Below are positions 22,429 through 34,524 of a stretch of DNA of 64,000 bases, piece after piece. The DNA is from Plantago ovata (lineage: Eukaryota; Streptophyta; Magnoliopsida; Lamiales; Plantaginaceae): assembly GCA_028274465.1 (NCBI GenBank), contig CM051455.1:67291677-67355676 (forward strand), in the 5' to 3' direction. A model generated the notes under the pieces. The model worked only from the letters and a program-made list of their open reading frames with translations. It made no database searches and was not told the DNA's origin. A program made the position numbers and the translations under genes. Position 1 is the stretch's first letter, and the number at the start of each line of letters is the position of its first letter.

Positions 22429-25400
22429 CTTTCAGAAGATTTTCTCAAAATCTCTCTTACACTCTTCTCAGCAAGTGCAGTAAATTCAACACAGTCCTTT
22501 TCGTAGTTTTCCAGAAGCTTACGTACGGACTTGTAGTTGAAGAATTCTTGCGTTTCTGCAGGTAGTATGATGATGTTTTTCAGCATTCATTTCCATGTAA
22601 TTAGTTACCCACAAATGCATGCCCCAATTGGGCATGGAGAAGCTGTGTATCTGAAATGCTTTTCGGATGAATCTTTCTTAGCCAGAGAAGATCTTCTTCT
22701 TGATCCTTAGCAGTGAGATAGAAGTACTCATAAGGAATCAATCCAAGTCTCTTCTTTGTTTTCTTGGTTACTGGGTCAGAGTAGTAAGCGATGCCAGGTG
22801 GTTTTATCAGATTTGGTTCTTGTCTATACGTCTTACCAATGACAATTCTTCTTACTGAGACCTCAAGATTCAACCACTTCCCAGCAATATTTCTTGGGAG
22901 GGATTCTTCCCTTTGTTTCCTTTGGACCTTGAGTTCAATCCATTTGAACATTTGATTCAATATGGCTGTAGGAAAGAACTCATTTACCAGCAAGTCTTCC
23001 AGCTTTAAGATCCAGCAACCATGAATGTTTCTGATTACATTCTGAGTTGTTTCATCGTTACTGGTCTTTGTGTATTCGATACCGGAGCCAATAGCAATGC
23101 TGGTCAGCCTCTTTTCTTCCTGTCTTTGCCTTCTTCTTCTTGATTTAGCATTGTCTTGATCTCTTGCTGAAGAGTCAGACGAGAAATGCTTTGAGTGGCC
23201 AGACGGAGTCAAGGCTGTTAAGGGTCTAGCTCTTATGGCTTGAGGTATGTCTGATTGTCATCATCTTCATCATCTTCATTCAGATTGTGATGACTTTCAG
23301 TATGGCAAAATTTTGAGTTTCAACAGCGGTTTTTCTCTTTTTGGTACTTGCTGAATCCAACTCAGATTCTGCTTGCCTTTTTAACTTTGCTCTCTTTCAG
23401 CAAGAGGTTCTAAGGGCAGAGGCTCATCAACAGTAGGAGGGGTTTGGTTTCTTTTTCTGGTACTTTTCTTTTCCCCCTTAGACATGGATTGCAACATCGG
23501 AGTAATGTGCAGAGAATAGAACTCATTGCAATTTTCAGCAAGAGTGCTTAAGCTATTATACTTCATGATGATTTGTTGCTGATCAGAAGTCATCTTTGAC
23601 AACTCATTTTTAATACTCACCATGTTCTCCTCATGTGTTTGCTCTGTTGCGGCCTTTTCTTCCATGAAAGTCTGAGCCTTTACTAATGCGGTGTTTGCTA
23701 GCCGGAGTGCTTGACTTACATCTTCTTCATAGCTCTTGTGATAAAGACTGATGTCTTTCTGAGCTATTGTAAGAGTAGTAGTGCGTCTCAACACTGTAGC
23801 CAATATTTTTCCAATATCAAGCGGGCTCTCAGCAAGCAATGCCTCATCTTCAGCTTTGCAGGCATCATGGACTTTCTTCAGTGCCAAAATTCTAGAAGTA
23901 AACTCCTCAACTCTTGGGAACGGCACTAGTTGTGGTGTCAAGGAATGAACTTTCAGTTCTGAAGCAAACTGATCATCCCTTATCAGCAATTCTCCTCTTA
24001 GACAATCGTCTAAATCATTTATGTAATCAGGAGAAGGGATTTGAACTACTTTTGAGTCTCTTTTGGATTATTCATCCTCATTTGCTGATAGGTAGTCGTC
24101 ATCCTCAGATTCATCAAGGTCAGTAACCTTGGAACCTAAGTCAGCAGCTTCACTTCCTTTTTGTTGAGTGGTTGCTGATGGCAACACTTGAGACTCAACA
24201 ACTGGAGTTTCACCAGTAGTTAGTTTTAATTGAGTTTGAGACTCAATTACTGGAGTTTCGCCAGTAGTTAGTTTTAATTGATTAGTTGCTGAAGGCAACG
24301 TTTGAGACTCAATGACTGGAGTTTCGCCAGTAGTAAATGGAAGGGAGGGGACTTCCTGTGATCTTACTCCTGAAGATTGACCAATTTCTAGATCCTGCGT
24401 ATGCCTTGCATGGATCAAGAGACTGTTCTGTAGAGCGCGTTGGTAATCTTCATCATGTTCATCATCATCATCATCAATGTTTTCATTGCCTTGGCATCAG
24501 AAACTGGACTTTTGCCATTTTTCAGGCAGCCCTTTTTCTGGCATATTCCTCTTCAGTATCAGCACCTTGCACAGGTGCTTGATTTTCAGCAGCAGCAGGA
24601 GGAGGTTGAGATTCTTGCTGAGGTTGTTGTTGTTCAGCTTGCTGATTTTCTTGTGGAGTATTTTCAGCAACTGTTAATTTCAAGCCTCCAGCATCAGGAC
24701 TTGGACCTTGATTGTCATCATCATCGTCTTTCTTGTCCTTGGAATCTTTCCCTTCATCATCACTTGGATCAGTGGGAATGTTCTCATCTTCTTCCTCTTC
24801 ATCATCATCGGTCAGAATTACTAGCTCAAGGTGCTTGTATAAAGCAACACTTGTCACTTCCTCTTCCTCATTGATTTTGTGGGGATCAGCCACCACAGGT
24901 ACAAATGAACCTTTGAGCATCACAGCTTGTTCAACTGGAGAGGCACTCTTGAATTTTGCCTTCATATTCTCTCTGATTTGAGCAATCAAATTCGAGCTCA
25001 TTTGCTGAGAATATGTCATTTCTTCAGGGAGGATGGAGTGAACAAATGTTTCGAGCTTCAGCAGAGAAGATCTCTTTTTCTCGTTTGAAAGATGAAGATG
25101 GAGATCAGAGAAGTCCATTCGCCTATATCTTTGCCAGTTGCTGATGGACTTAGCAACTTGTGACAAAGTAGTTCTTTTGAAGTTCAAGTAGAGTTCCTCA
25201 GAACTTACTTGATGATCTTCAGTGATGATTACCACTTCAGTGGTCTCCTTTTGAGCCTGAAAAAGAACGTTATTCGGATCAGGATTGGTTTGGAAAATTG
25301 TTTTAGAGTTCATAGCTGAAACATGAATTACCTGCTGAGAGTCAGCAAGCTCATGTTGCACAATTTCCATTCCATGAGGAGCTTGAGTAGCATCCTCCAT

Positions 25401-27687
25401 TTGTTCATCCTGAAATAAAGTATAGTTAGATACAAGTACTAAGCTGTCAAACTTAGTTTTATTACCAAAAACATTAACTACCTACTGAGCAGGGAGTGTT
25501 GGTTCTGGTGCAGAGGCTTCAGCAACCATCTGACTTGCATCTTGAGAAGTCTGTAAAGATAATATTATATTAGCAAAAGAATAAGTTTCAGAATTTGAAG
25601 GTTTACTGATGGTTGAATTAACTACCTGCTGAAGAAGGACAGGTTGTGGCTCAGTCCTTTCAGCATTAACAGCTTCTTCATTTTCCGGGACTGTTTCTTC
25701 AGCAGACTTCTGGTTTTGCTCTGTTTGAGAAAGCTGCGCGGTTTCAGCAATCTCCCTTGTCTCTGAAATGACAAGTTGAGCAGAAGCATCTTGACCTTTA
25801 AGATCACTGCTTGTCATGAAGACATCAATGGATTTGTTGGATGATTCTTCAATCTCCAACTCCATTTGTTGGCTTATAGCTTCATGTACAAGCTGGACTT
25901 TGTCGATTGATGTCTTGGGTGAACTTGGACCAGTATTCTCAGCATCAAGAGATGCGTCGTTGAATAGTGCTTCTTGTGTTTCAGCGACTTCTGGGACTTG
26001 AACCATTGCTGTTTCAGCAACTGGTCCTTCAGTAAGCGGGGTTTCAGCAACTTGATGAGTTGCTTGTTCAGCAACCATCTTTTCAGCAGCATCAGCAAGT
26101 GCCGCATTTTGCAGATCAGCAGCAATATCACTTGCTGGTTCCAGAGTTAGATCATTTGGATTATCTACAATGTAGATATCTGGGACTTGGCAGGAATTTC
26201 ATTTCCACTGTCTTGAGGTTTGTTCTCAGTAGGCGGATCAACGTTAAGTCGATCATTGAAGGCTTCCGCAAACACTTCAATGTTGCTGACATAGGCTTCA
26301 GTAACCACCTTGTCAACATCTACTGGCAAATGCGTTTCAGCATTTGTCTGGGAATTGTCTGAGAAGTCTTGGACAGCAGGAACTGACTTGCGAGCCAGTG
26401 TTTTCTTCCTTGTGTTTCCGGTCCTTTTTCTCTTAGGTACGGGGTTTGCTGATGACGCTGCAGTCTGAGAGTCATCATCAGCTTTCCTCTTTTTCTTGTT
26501 AGATTTCTCCAGTTTCCCAGAGGCATCTATAGTTGCATTTTCAGCAACAGTTGTTGTACACGTACCTTGTTGATTATCTACAACAGTTTCATTTGTGTTA
26601 CCACCACCAACAGCAGTTTCATCTATAAGTTGCTGAGTGGTAACATCTGCAGCTGTTGTATACCTTTCTTGCTGGCTTGTGTTGACAACATTTGCAGCTG
26701 TTGTCTTCTTTGATTTTTCGAGTTTCTTGCCAGCAATCTTAGGTACATTCTGCTTGTAGAATGATCTTCCCACATTGCATACAGACTTCTTGATTGGTAG
26801 TGGGTTTCTTAGCTGAATCCTGAAATGTTCAAGGATGTAGCATATCTTGATTCCATACATAACTGGAAAGGAAGGTGAGACCTTGTTGTCTTCTACCTTT
26901 ACCTTAAACTTAGTAACACAATCAACAAGCCTGTTGAAGATGTACTTAGCCCAGTTAAGTTCTGTTTTATTCTCATGGATATGCATCAGCAGCGGCCATC
27001 TTCTCAGGCCTACTTGGTCAATTCCTCCAACTTGGGAGTCAAGAACTTTTATCAGTAGTAGAGCTACTAGACCAAGTGCTTTCTCTTAACGTGCTTTGTC
27101 CAAGTCACGGGAGCAATCTCGCCTTTCTTCATTTTCTCATTCCTGACGTCACTGTTGAAAGCTTCAATTTCTTCGTCAGTGGCAGTGACGTCATCTTCAG
27201 TTCCAGTGGTTGGAATCTGAAATATCTCCGCTAAATCATTCCATTTCAGGACGATTTGCGTGTTCCGAATTGTAGTAAAGATCACTTTTTCAGTGACTCC
27301 TTTACTATCAGTAAGGGGCTGGATTTCTGCATTGTTGTAGAATTCCATTGTATCAATCATGCTCACTTGCTTAGTGCGAGCAGATATAAAGTTCATGAGG
27401 CCTTGCTGCTTGATGAACTCAAGCGCCTCTTCATTCTCGTCATCGAGTTCTTGTTCATAGAAGTACCAAATGTACTTCTCTTTTGCAAAACCTCCCCATT
27501 GCATCAACATCTCACACTTTGCAGTGTCAAGATATGACGGAGGCATAGGTTTTTCTGATATTCGGTCGTTTTTCAACACAACTTTCGTTGTGTTTGTAGC
27601 CGGAGTAGTCACCGGAGCAGTGCGTGTTTCAGCACTGTCAACCTTAGATGACTTTGAGGACTTGGAGGACTGTCTCTTTGGTGCCAT
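22429..27687 (-). pseudogene. env-like region downstream of pol, Sirevirus copy 1
   Basis: A run of collinear ORF pieces starts at the ATG at 27687. Pieces are 27687-27067, 26986-26165, 26078-25482, 25400-24522, 24418-24068, 23989-23381 and 23212-22601, ending at a stop near 22429. They are joined by frameshifts and some short GT-AG introns. The N-terminal part (FYNNAEIQPL, QIVLKWNDLAEIFQIP, KYIFNRLVDCV) resembles the putative-plant-transposon-protein domain often found near Sirevirus and gypsy elements; this is a low-confidence match. The middle is low-complexity: VAET repeats, acidic DDDDEEED runs, Q-rich stretches and three repeats of LTTGETPV(I/V)ESQ at 24160-24330. No signal peptide or clear membrane segment is visible. 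Function unknown; Sirevirus env-like proteins have no proven role. Confidence 0.7.
25257..25625 (-). other. repeated exon-intron modules with 72-75 bp introns in the env-like ORF
   Basis: Three candidate introns on the minus strand: 25625-25551 (75 bp), 25481-25410 (72 bp) and 25331-25257 (75 bp). Each follows CAGCAG or CAGTAG and begins GTA(G/A)TTAAT or GTAATTCATG; each ends in a pyrimidine-rich stretch plus CAG. The exons between them are 69 and 78 nt and start with TSQDASQ or DEQMEDATQ. All lengths are multiples of three. The middle exon's last codon is TAG where its neighbours have CAG. Splicing is inferred from signals only. Confidence 0.6.
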
Positions 27688-28597
27688 TTCTTTTATAGAG
27701 CAGAAAAATGTGTACGAAAAGAGATAGTTTGCTTTTTGACCGGAGGTACAGTAGATTCAGGCTAAAATTTGCAGAGAAAGGAAATGTGAGTTAATTAAAG
27801 AATTTTGTCATTTCTCTAACTCCTTCTTTATATAGTGTCTCTGATGTGTGAGAAACTCAATCGATTTGAGCTCTCAGCAAGGGCAAAACAGAGAAACACC
27901 GGAGTTAGTGGAGTCTTTGCATTGAATGCGTAGTGGCCCACTAACTAAACCGTCAGAGCACTCTCTCTCTTTGTTTTGTTAACCGTTAGATAAGTAACTC
28001 CTTTTAATCAATGGCCACGATTGAATTTCATGTCATGATTATTACGAGTTTATCTGTGCTAGTTTAACGTCACAAATTGATTTTACGGAGTTTTAAGGGA
28101 TTAGATTGCTTGCTGAAATAGACAAGAATCTTTTCAGCGAGTTTGCATAAATTGCCTAGATACTTGCTGAAAGTTCCCCCTTACTTAGATATCTCGTATT
28201 TTCTTAAGTTTAAAAGATATTTCTGAGTTCCTGTTTCAGTAAATACTTTTGTACTTGAGATATCCTTTGGTAAAATCTGAGATATGAGTGTTGCTCTTTT
28301 TCTGAGTTCCCGTCTCAGAATGTTCCCTTGATACTTGAATACCTGTTTCAGTATCTTTGATTGACTGAATGCCTGTTTCAGCAATCCTTAATGTTTTTCT
28401 CTTACTGAGTGCCTATCTCAGCAAGTGATCAAGTTGCCTAACAAATACCTGTTTTGAAGGAATTACTTGCTGAATGCCTGTTTCAGCAAACATATAGTGA
28501 CTTATCATTTCTTAGAAGAAATCAGTGAATGGGGCTTTTAAACAAGAATACTTTGGCTTGCTGAATACCTGTTTCAGCATTATGCCATATGTATCCT
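27688..28597 (-). other. pol/env-like spacer with short-hairpin array
   Basis: No gene. Between 28222 and 28580 there are seven to eight copies of an imperfect palindrome, best form CTGAATGCCTGTTTCAG, at about 28222, 28301, 28334, 28362, 28404, 28466 and 28558. Each folds as CTGAA..TTCAG around a six-to-seven-base loop; two extend to TTGCTGAA..TTCAGCAA. The rest (27688-28140) is AT-rich leader for the env-like ORF, with TTTATATAG at about 27827-27835 (CTATATAAA on the minus strand) as a TATA-like box. Confidence 0.7.
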
Positions 28598-31500
28598 TTA
28601 TTGAGGTAGTTCAATCAATCCAAGGTTATACCTTAGCATTGCGAACTTATTATCCGGTAGGGGCTTGGTAAAGATGTCAGCAAGCTGATCATCAGTGCCT
28701 ATTTTCACAACCTCAATATCTCCTTTTTCTACATGATCTCTAATGAAATGATGTCTAATATCAATGTGCTTAGTCCTAGAGTGAAACTTAGGATTTTGCG
28801 TGATAGCAATAGCACTTGTATTATCACAAAAAAGATTGGTGTTTTCTTTGCAAAAATACCATAATCTCTTAATTGTTGCTGAATCCATAGGATTTGAGCT
28901 GTACAACAACCAGCTGCAATGTATTCAGATTCAGTGGATGAATTGGCAACATAGGTTTGTTTCTTGCTGAACCATGATATTAATCTAGTACCCAAAAACT
29001 GACAAGTCCCAGAGGTACTTTTTCTATGAAGAGTTGATCCTCCATGATCAACATCAGAATAACCAACCAATTCTAGTCCAGAATCTTTAGGATACCATAA
29101 TCCAACATTGACTGTACCTTTGACATATTTCAGTATCTTGATTGCCTTTTTGTAGTGTGATTCTCTTGGATCAGATTGGAATCTTGCACACACACAAACA
29201 ACATACTGAATGTCAGGTCTACTTGCTGTCAAATACAACAAGGAACCAATGAGCTTCATATACTTGTGTTCTTCAACACTTTTGTCCTCTTTAGTATAGC
29301 CCAATTTGGTACCAACACTCATAGGGATCTTTTCAGGTTTCTCTTCCTCTTTGATCCTAAACTTTATGAGCATTTCTTTCGCATACTTTGCTTGATTTAT
29401 GAATATTCCATCTTTGAGTTGCTTGACTTGCAATCCTAGGAAATAATTCAGTTTACCCATCATACTCATTTCAAACTTGTTTGTCATGAGTTTGGCAAAA
29501 TCATCACAAAGTTGCTTGTCCTTAGATCCAAAAATTATGTCATCCACATAAATTTGAACTAAGAGTAATTTACCATCATCGTTCATGGTAAATAAGGTTC
29601 TGTCAACTTCAACTTTCTTGAAACCGTTTTCCACCAAGAACTTAGCCAAGGTATCATACCATGCTCTTGGTGCTTGCTTTAGACCATATACAGCTTTCTG
29701 AAGCTTGTATACCATCTTGATTTCTGAGGGAAGTTCAAAGCCAGGGGGTTGTTCTAGGTAGACTTCTTCAGCAAGTTCACCATTCAAGAATGCACTTTTA
29801 ACATCCATTTGGTAAACAATGAAGTCATTGTGAGCAGCAAAGGCCAAGAAAAGCCTAATTGCATCCAATCTTGCAACTGGTGCATAAGACTCATCATAGT
29901 CCAATCCTTCAGTCTGACAATAACCTTGAGCAACCAAACGTGCTTTATTTCTTGTTACTTCACCAGACTCACTCAGCTTGTTTCTGAACACCCACTTTGT
30001 ACCAATAGCTTTCTTGTCTTCAGCAAGTGGTACAAGTTTCCAGACTTTGTTCCTTTCGAATTGATCAAGTTCTTCTTGCATTGCCTTTATCCATTCAGAA
30101 TGCTTTAAAGGTTCTTCTATGGTTTTAGGTTCAATTTCTGAAACAAAACAAAAGAACAATGATTCTACTTCTACGACAGTTACTTCTTCAGCAAGTCCAT
30201 GAGTAGCTTTGGATCTAGTCACTTGGCGTTTATTAATATCGCCAATCATATTCGTAGAGGGATGATCTCTAATCCATTTATTAAAAGGTTTTCTGCTTGT
30301 TGGATCTGGATATGTTTGCTCATCAGCATGTGACTCTTCAGTATGTACTTGTTCAGTACTACTGGGATTTTGTATCTCTGCTGAGATTGGTTCATCAGCA
30401 ACTGCTTGTTCAGCATTGCTTGATTGAGGTAGCTCATCAGCAGGTACTGGAGGTTGCGTAGTTTCAGCAACTTCCGGAGCAACTGCGTCTTTTGCTGAAA
30501 ATTCTTTGTCGTGAACTATATTTATCTTGTCATGACTTGGGGGAGGAGAGTCATTGTCAGAATCATCATTTAGTTTAATTGACTTGATTTTCCTAGCATT
30601 AGATTCAGTTCTTTGCTCATGTATGATTAAATTTTTCATACATTCTGATATTTCTTCTTCAGCAGGCACTCCTTGTGTCTTTTCATAGAATACAACATGC
30701 ACAGATTCTTCGATCTTTTGTGCCTTTTTGTTGTAAACTCTATAAGCTTTACTATGCAAGGAGTAACCGAGAAATATCGCTTCATCTGCCTTTGGTTGAA
30801 ATGTTCTTAGGTATTCTCTACCATTATTAAGAACGAAACACTTGCAACCAAATACTCTTAGATGAGTGATGTTAGGAGGTCTTCCAACAAACAATTCATA
30901 AGGAGTTTTGTTGTATTCCTTAGTAATCAAACATCTGTTTTGAGTATAACAGGCGGTATTAATCGCTTCAACCCAATAAGCCTCACTTATTTCAGTGTCA
31001 GCAAGCATTGTTCTTGCGGCTTCTTTCAGGGTGCGATTCTTCAGTTCAGCAACACCGTTTTGCTGTGGTGTTCTTACTGAGGATAACTGATGTTGAATAC
31101 CTTTTGAGGTACAATATTCAGTTATGTACTGGTTTACAAACTCAGTACCATGGTCTGTCCTTATGACTTTTACCTTGTCATTTTTCATGACTTCAAGCTT
31201 ATTCAGCAAGTTAGGTATTTCAGTCCTTGTTTCAGATTTGTGCTTGATGAATACTACCCAAGTGAATCTTGAATAGTCATCCACCACGACCAGACCATAC
31301 TTCTTACCAGCATAGCTTGTTGAAGATGATTGAAACAAGTCCATGTGCAAGAGTTGTAAAGGTTTTGTAGTTGACGGTACTGCCTTGTTCTTGAAAGAGG
31401 ATTTGGTTTGCTTCCCTTGCTGACATGCATTGCAAACACCATCCTTCTTAAAAGTAACCTTAGGTAATCCAACTACAAGTGCCTTTTTAGACAGCTTATT

Positions 31501-31986
31501 CAGCGTCTTGAAGTTTAGATGACTTGTTCGTTTATGCCATAACCATGCTTTTTCAGCAAGGCAATCGTGATCTGAGACAAGGCATTTTTCAACGATTGCT
31601 GAAGACCAATCTACGGTGTACAAGCCTCCTGATCTTCTTGCAATCATAATTACCTTTTTAGTCTAGAAATCTATAAGTTTACATTCATCACTTTTGATTT
31701 TGATGAAGTATCCTTTGTCAGCAAACTGACTCATGCTGAAAAGGGTAAACTTAAGATTTTTGACATAAAGAACTCCAGTAATGGTTATGCATCCTAACTT
31801 CACGTCACCATAGCCTTTCGTAGAACCGGAGCCTCCACCAGCAAACCTTATTGTTGGACCTTTAGACCACCGTCTATAGTTTATAAGGTTATTCTTGTTG
31901 CCCGTCATGTGCTTTCCATAACCACTATCAAAGTGCCAGATTTCATCGTTTGTCTCCGTGGCTGAAGTCTGCACAATCAAGAGCAA
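28598..31986 (-). pseudogene. Pol polyprotein, Sirevirus copy 1 (one stop, one frameshift)
   Basis: Order on the minus strand: protease WHFDSGYGKHM (near 31935), nonsense TAG at 31665-31663 (GAG in copy 2), pre-integrase LWHKRTSHL and CNACQQGKQ, integrase core with [15 protein letters not shown] and [11 protein letters not shown] (D, D, E present). RT follows with [13 protein letters not shown] and [10 protein letters not shown] (YVDD intact near 29540), then RNase H with [11 protein letters not shown] run of six A at 28828-28833 (four in copy 2) shifts the frame; the true C-terminus ending GLIELPQ is in the 28909-28598 frame. A near-complete Ty1/copia replication enzyme set with two lesions. 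It lies downstream of gag, separated by a stop and a short gap. Confidence 0.88.
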
Positions 31987-31991
31987 ACAAG

Positions 31992-34412
31992 TTAATTATC
32001 CAATAATGGATGTCCATTAACATGTTCAAGAATGCGTCCAGTGGAAACCCAAGTCTTAAGTTTTTCAACTTTGACTTGTTTTCTACTTGCTGAGGAACTA
32101 GAAGGTTTTGAGCTGAAAGACTTTTGATTCATGCTGATCAAATCCACTTTCTGATGTGGTGTCTTGCTCGGTTGACCTTTTTGCTGAACATACTTTTCAG
32201 TAAGTTCTTTTCTAGTAAGGTTCCTTCTAGCCCTAGCATTAAGAGTCTTTTCAGAGCTCTTTGGCTTGATTTTCCTCATCTCTTTGAAGTATCTTTGCTG
32301 ACTTTGCTTATACTCATGAAAAAGTTGACTTTGCTTGGTTTTGAAACCGAGTCCACTTTTCGGAGAATGCTGAGCTTTCATGTCAGCAACCTTACTTGAT
32401 TCAGGTTTGTCAGCAAAGGTCTTCTGATTACTTTTAGTAATCTTGCCTTTAGACTTAACAACTTGCTTTTCAGCCACTTGTTTGGCAGAATGCTTCACAA
32501 CATCCTTCTTCTTTCCAGTTTGCTTCTCAGCAAGCTGTTTTCCTTTTAAAGTCTTGTTACTTTGAGTAGCAACAGCGCGCTTTATGGTCATAGGTACTTG
32601 ATTGCATGTTTCAGCAACCTTAGATTGACCAAACTGATAGAATTCTGGTAGACCACTATCAGTAGCACGTACAAAGGAAATCGATGATTTATCTTTACTC
32701 AAGATTTCTACGTCATCACCTTCATACGTTGCTCCTAAACCTTCTTTCTGAGATGGATCTCTCAAATAAGAGTTTAGTTCAGTCAGCGTATTACTTGCGT
32801 CAGCATAAGATTTGAAATTGATTTTCATCTTTTTCATTTCTTGGATTTCAGCAAGTAACTTTAGAATTGAGGATTGATATTCTTCCAGTTCTAATGCCAT
32901 TTGAGAATTCTTCTCTGTAGCTTCAGCAATCAACTTCTTAAGACCCCTTATTTCAGCATCCTTTTCTTCTATCTCTTCCTTCAGCAAGACGTACTTTTCA
33001 GTAGTCTGCTTGGTCAGAGTTTCAGCAATCTGTAGTTTCTCTTGCTGTCTGCTCAGAGTTTTCTCAAATCTTTCAATTTCTCCTTGAATCTTGTCAAGGT
33101 CAATCTCGTCTTCACTTTCTGAGTCTGAGTCAGAGGTAGGGTTGTTTACCTGACCGACCATGAGGCAGAACTCGTAGTTTGACACATCTGGATAAGCTTC
33201 CATAGCTATTCCACAAACTTCTTTGCCAATCTCCACGTCTAGAGTGGCTTCTTCATCGTCAGAGTCTGAGCTTTCATCCTCACTGTCTTCGGAGCTAATA
33301 TCAATGCACAATGCATCGATTTTCGCTTGAAGCTTCTTCTTTTCTTCAGCAATAAAAGCTCTTTTGAAGTTCTTCTTCTTCTCAGCAGATTTGCCTTTCA
33401 GCAAAGGACAATTAGCTTTGAAGTGTCCAGGCTTCTTGCAGTAAAAGCATAGATCATTTCCAACTGCAGGTTCTTCTGATGAGGTTGCTTGCTGAGCTTG
33501 CTTGTTCAGCGAGCCAGTCTCATTCTTGTACTTATGGTAATTGTTACCAAGATGCTTTTTCAGCTTCTCTTTTGCTTTTCGCCTTTCAAGTTCCTTACTG
33601 ATGAATTTCTTCATGTTTTTAACAGCCAAAGAGTTTTCATCAGTAGGCTCTTTATCATTCTTCTTTTCAGAAGATGACGGCTTTGCAGCAAGAGCAATGT
33701 TTTGCGATTTTTCAGCAAACACATTTTCTCTTTGCTTTGTCTCATAGTTGACAGTAGCAAGATGAGAGAACAACTCTGTTGGTGTAATATCAGGCATTCC
33801 TTGATTGTAATAAAAATTCTGAGTGTGGATCCATTCTTGATTCAGACTTCTGATAATGGTTTTCACCTTCTCAGAATCTGAGTAAAGATTTCCAACACCT
33901 AAGGCTGCCATTTCACTAACAAGAGTTGTGAATCTGAAATCCAAGTCTTCCAGTGACTCGTTTGTACCTTGCTTAAAGTTTTGAAACTTTAATTTAAGTA
34001 CTTCAAGTTTGTTTTCCTTGGTTTTGTCAGATCTAGCACAAAGATCTTGAACCATTTTCCAAACTTCCTTTGCAGTCTTAGCACCCCACAGGTTGCACTG
34101 TATGGTATCCGGAGTTGATCGAATGATGATGTTTCTTGCTTGGCCATCAAGACGGAATCTCTTGGCTTCGTCGGAAGTCCATTCCTCTCTTGGTTTTGGC
34201 ACGACGGTATCAGTCGGGTCGCCTAAGATAGTTTCCTTTCCAGCTTCAGTAGTCTTGTGAGGGAAACTCCTTTCAACCTTAGTGATCTTGATAGGTCCAT
34301 CATTAATGACAGTGACCATCTCATCACTAATGGCCTCAAGATGTAGCATCATGTTGTTTCGCCATTTTTCGTAATTTTCCAGCTTCAGCAAGGGAGCATC
34401 TCCTAAAGACAT
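31992..34412 (-). CDS. Gag polyprotein, Sirevirus copy 1 (806 aa, intact)
   Basis: The ATG at 34412 follows the PBS by about 100 bp. The N-terminal capsid part has LENYEKWRNNMMLHLEA, LDGQARNIIIRSTPDTIQC and the UBN2-type block NFKQGTNESLEDLDFRF. A zinc knuckle CFYCKKPGHFKANC lies at about 33405-33450, then an acidic stretch, then a long coiled coil (roughly 33130-32850, LDKIQGEIERFEKTLSRQQ onward), and a basic Lys/Gln-rich C-terminus. This length and coiled-coil layout is characteristic of Sirevirus gag. It assembles the cytoplasmic virus-like particle. The reading frame is uninterrupted, unlike copy 2. It ends TAA at 31992 shortly before the protease frame. Confidence 0.9.
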   Translation of the reverse strand: MSLGDAPLLKLENYEKWRNNMMLHLEAISDEMVTVINDGPIKITKVERSFPHKTTEAGKETILGDPTDTVVPKPREEWTSDEAKRFRLDGQARNIIIRSTPDTIQCNLWGAKTAKEVWKMVQDLCARSDKTKENKLEVLKLKFQNFKQGTNESLEDLDFRFTTLVSEMAALGVGNLYSDSEKVKTIIRSLNQEWIHTQNFYYNQGMPDITPTELFSHLATVNYETKQRENVFAEKSQNIALAAKPSSSEKKNDKEPTDENSLAVKNMKKFISKELERRKAKEKLKKHLGNNYHKYKNETGSLNKQAQQATSSEEPAVGNDLCFYCKKPGHFKANCPLLKGKSAEKKKNFKRAFIAEEKKKLQAKIDALCIDISSEDSEDESSDSDDEEATLDVEIGKEVCGIAMEAYPDVSNYEFCLMVGQVNNPTSDSDSESEDEIDLDKIQGEIERFEKTLSRQQEKLQIAETLTKQTTEKYVLLKEEIEEKDAEIRGLKKLIAEATEKNSQMALELEEYQSSILKLLAEIQEMKKMKINFKSYADASNTLTELNSYLRDPSQKEGLGATYEGDDVEILSKDKSSISFVRATDSGLPEFYQFGQSKVAETCNQVPMTIKRAVATQSNKTLKGKQLAEKQTGKKKDVVKHSAKQVAEKQVVKSKGKITKSNQKTFADKPESSKVADMKAQHSPKSGLGFKTKQSQLFHEYKQSQQRYFKEMRKIKPKSSEKTLNARARRNLTRKELTEKYVQQKGQPSKTPHQKVDLISMNQKSFSSKPSSSSASRKQVKVEKLKTWVSTGRILEHVNGHPLLDN

Positions 34413-34511
34413 CCTGTCAGCAAAGCACTACCAAACTGATCAAGTGAGAGTGATTTACGGAAAGCACCTAAGGGGATCTAGGTTCAGTGCTGAAGGTTAA
34501 AGAACCACCAG

Positions 34512-34524
34512 CTCTGATACCACT
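34512..34524 (-). promoter_or_regulatory. primer-binding site, Sirevirus copy 1
   Basis: On the minus strand the LTR end GGGACCAACA is followed by AG TGGTATCAGAGC, complementary to the 3' end of initiator methionine tRNA, the standard Ty1/copia primer. The same layout is at 41307-41320 in copy 2. Confidence 0.9.

Noticed and set aside
24440-24981. His- and Ser-rich plus-strand ORFs
   Set aside because: They are antisense to the acidic and Gln-rich parts of the env-like ORF.
28222-28585. CRISPR-like repeat array
   Set aside because: This is a plant genome; repeats are short, imperfect, unevenly spaced and inside a retrotransposon.
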